From Puia sp963703355 (lineage in GTDB: Bacteria > Bacteroidota > Bacteroidia > Chitinophagales > Chitinophagaceae), in NCBI GenBank assembly GCA_963703355.1, contig OY969813.1, forward strand, positions 1,612,001 through 1,676,000: DNA of 64,000 bases, written 5' to 3'. Under the pieces are notes generated by a model that ran no database searches, was not told where the DNA came from, and saw only the letters and a program-made list of their open reading frames with translations. Shown one piece after another: positions 62,973 through 64,000 of the stretch (position 1 is its first letter; every line of letters begins with the position of its first letter). A program made the translations under genes and the position numbers.

Positions 62973-64000
62973 ATGCCAAGAATTCAAAAGTCAAGTAACA
63001 AATTATATTTTGATAATCTTGACGGTCTTCGTTTTTTTTGTTTTTTATCTGTATTTTTCTTCCACAGTTTTATTACAGATAATATAAACATTCAACAGTC
63101 CAAGATTTATTTATTTTTTAAAACGACACTATTTGCCAATGGATTTTTGGGAGTAAATTTTTTCTTTGTTTTAAGCGGGTTCCTAATTACGTATCTTCTT
63201 ATAAAAGAAAAGAAATCTAATAAACGCATCCAGATCACCAATTTCTGGATGCGGCGGGTACTTAGAATCTGGCCTTTATATTTTGTCTGCGTATTTTTTG
63301 GATTTGTAATCTTTCCTTTTCTAAAAAAACTTACTGGTGGCATACCGGCCGAAACAGCAAATCCCTGGTACTATATTAGCTTTTTAAGTAATTTCGATTA
63401 CATCAAAAAAGGACAGCCTGATGCAATGGGATTAGGTGTCTTATGGAGTGTGGCTGTTGAAGAACAGTTCTATTTTATATGGCCAATAATACTTTCTTTT
63501 TTCCCGGTGAGGAAATTCTGGATTCCATTATTGATTATTTTAATCTGCAGCCTAATATTCAGAGCTATGTATGATATTCCTATTCTTCATGAAATGCACA
63601 CGATCTCATGTATTGGAGATATGGCTATTGGTGGAATGGGCGCATGGCTCGTAATTGAAAAAAGTTTCTTTAAAACGAAAATTAATCAACTTCCAAAATG
63701 GTTTATTATCTGCGGGTATATTGTTTTCATAATAGTTTTTTTATTCAGGAGTAAATTTCTACTATCCACTTATTGGTTAAGGATATTTGAACGCTCATTC
63801 ATTTCCTGTATCATGTTATTCATTATTCTAGAGCAGTGTTACGCAAGTAATTCATTTTATAAAATGGGAAATCTTAAATGGGCGACCCGATTGGGAGTGA
63901 TTACTTATGGTCTTTATTGTTTGCATTTCATAATTATCTCCGCTGTCATAGGATTGTTCAAGTGGATGGGTTGGAATAATGAAATTTGGGAGGTATTAAT
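62973..64000 (+). CDS. Membrane acyltransferase 3 family protein (OafA/YrhL-like), C-terminus outside window
   Basis: An inner-membrane O-acyltransferase; 342 codons are visible and no stop occurs before the edge. The start ATG 62973 leads into NKLYFDNLDGLRFFCFLSVF with the family Arg, then FFHSF with the conserved His, NFFFVLSGFLITYLL, FWMRRVLRIWPLYF and LWSVAVEEQFYFIWP, all signatures of the acyltransferase 3 family. About eight membrane helices are seen. It probably acetylates or otherwise acylates the polysaccharide made by this locus. Closely follows the second sugar transferase on the same strand. Confidence 0.9.
   Translation, partial: MPRIQKSSNKLYFDNLDGLRFFCFLSVFFFHSFITDNINIQQSKIYLFFKTTLFANGFLGVNFFFVLSGFLITYLLIKEKKSNKRIQITNFWMRRVLRIWPLYFVCVFFGFVIFPFLKKLTGGIPAETANPWYYISFLSNFDYIKKGQPDAMGLGVLWSVAVEEQFYFIWPIILSFFPVRKFWIPLLIILICSLIFRAMYDIPILHEMHTISCIGDMAIGGMGAWLVIEKSFFKTKINQLPKWFIICGYIVFIIVFLFRSKFLLSTYWLRIFERSFISCIMLFIILEQCYASNSFYKMGNLKWATRLGVITYGLYCLHFIIISAVIGLFKWMGWNNEIWEVL

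Noticed and set aside
1..64000. tRNA, rRNA, insertion sequences, phage genes, toxin-antitoxin or restriction genes
   Set aside because: I looked in all intergenic gaps and at all plausible genes and found none that I could support.

Overview
The window looks like core chromosome of a Bacteroidota bacterium, probably Chitinophagaceae-like. The signs are type IX secretion (T9SS) sorting tails of both the short 'YPNP' type A kind and the gliding-motility-associated type B kind, a PorP/SprF protein, Bacteroidota promoter elements (TTTG or TTG, then 19-22 bases, then TAnnTTTG), an approximately 1100-residue SecA, almost no Shine-Dalgarno sequences, and many secreted proteins and lipoproteins with Bacteroidota-style signals. 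I saw no tRNA, rRNA, CRISPR array, prophage or insertion sequence. Base composition and gene density look even, with no obvious island except the start of a surface polysaccharide locus at the right edge.

Region by region. 1-3 kb: a sodium/solute symporter cut by the left edge, a complete myo-inositol oxygenase and a secreted SMP-30-like propeller, which suggests myo-inositol use. 3-7 kb: a secreted LytM-fold protein that has lost its zinc ligands and a large T9SS cargo propeller. 7-11.5 kb: an MJ1255-type glycosyltransferase with a GH1 glucosidase, facing a lipid pair (fatty-acid desaturase and LpxL-like acyltransferase). 11.5-18 kb: a lipoprotein, a T9SS subtilase, a small membrane protein, an MFS exporter and a GH20 hexosaminidase. 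18-28 kb: housekeeping (rRNA cytosine methyltransferase, 2-oxoglutarate dehydrogenase E2 and E1, ribosomal protein S20, SecA) and a self-cleaving S24 repressor with a palindrome over its own start codon.

28-38 kb is one closely packed minus-strand run: guaA, a periplasmic-binding-like protein, then the ligase-associated DNA repair cassette (MBL exonuclease, ATP-dependent ligase, Lhr-type helicase, PdeM nuclease), with a diheme cytochrome c gene between ligase and helicase. 39-46 kb is a second minus-strand run: an MG2/TonB-plug protein, a short Nif3 protein, a coiled-coil zinc-ribbon protein, a TPR protein and recN. 46-57.6 kb: an M32 carboxypeptidase, a lipocalin-like lipoprotein, a 1630-residue PKD-repeat T9SS type B protein with its PorP/SprF partner, grpE-dnaJ and an RlmI-like methyltransferase.

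57.6-64 kb: a 115-residue protein that is almost only a T9SS tail, then the polysaccharide locus: a membrane GT2 glycosyltransferase, a stand-alone response regulator, two tandem sugar transferases and a membrane O-acyltransferase cut by the right edge. Each sugar transferase appears to carry an N-terminal pseudo-receiver domain with Glu in place of the phospho-accepting Asp. This arrangement, a live receiver next to two receiver-like initiating glycosyltransferases, is the strongest candidate here for an undescribed regulatory system.
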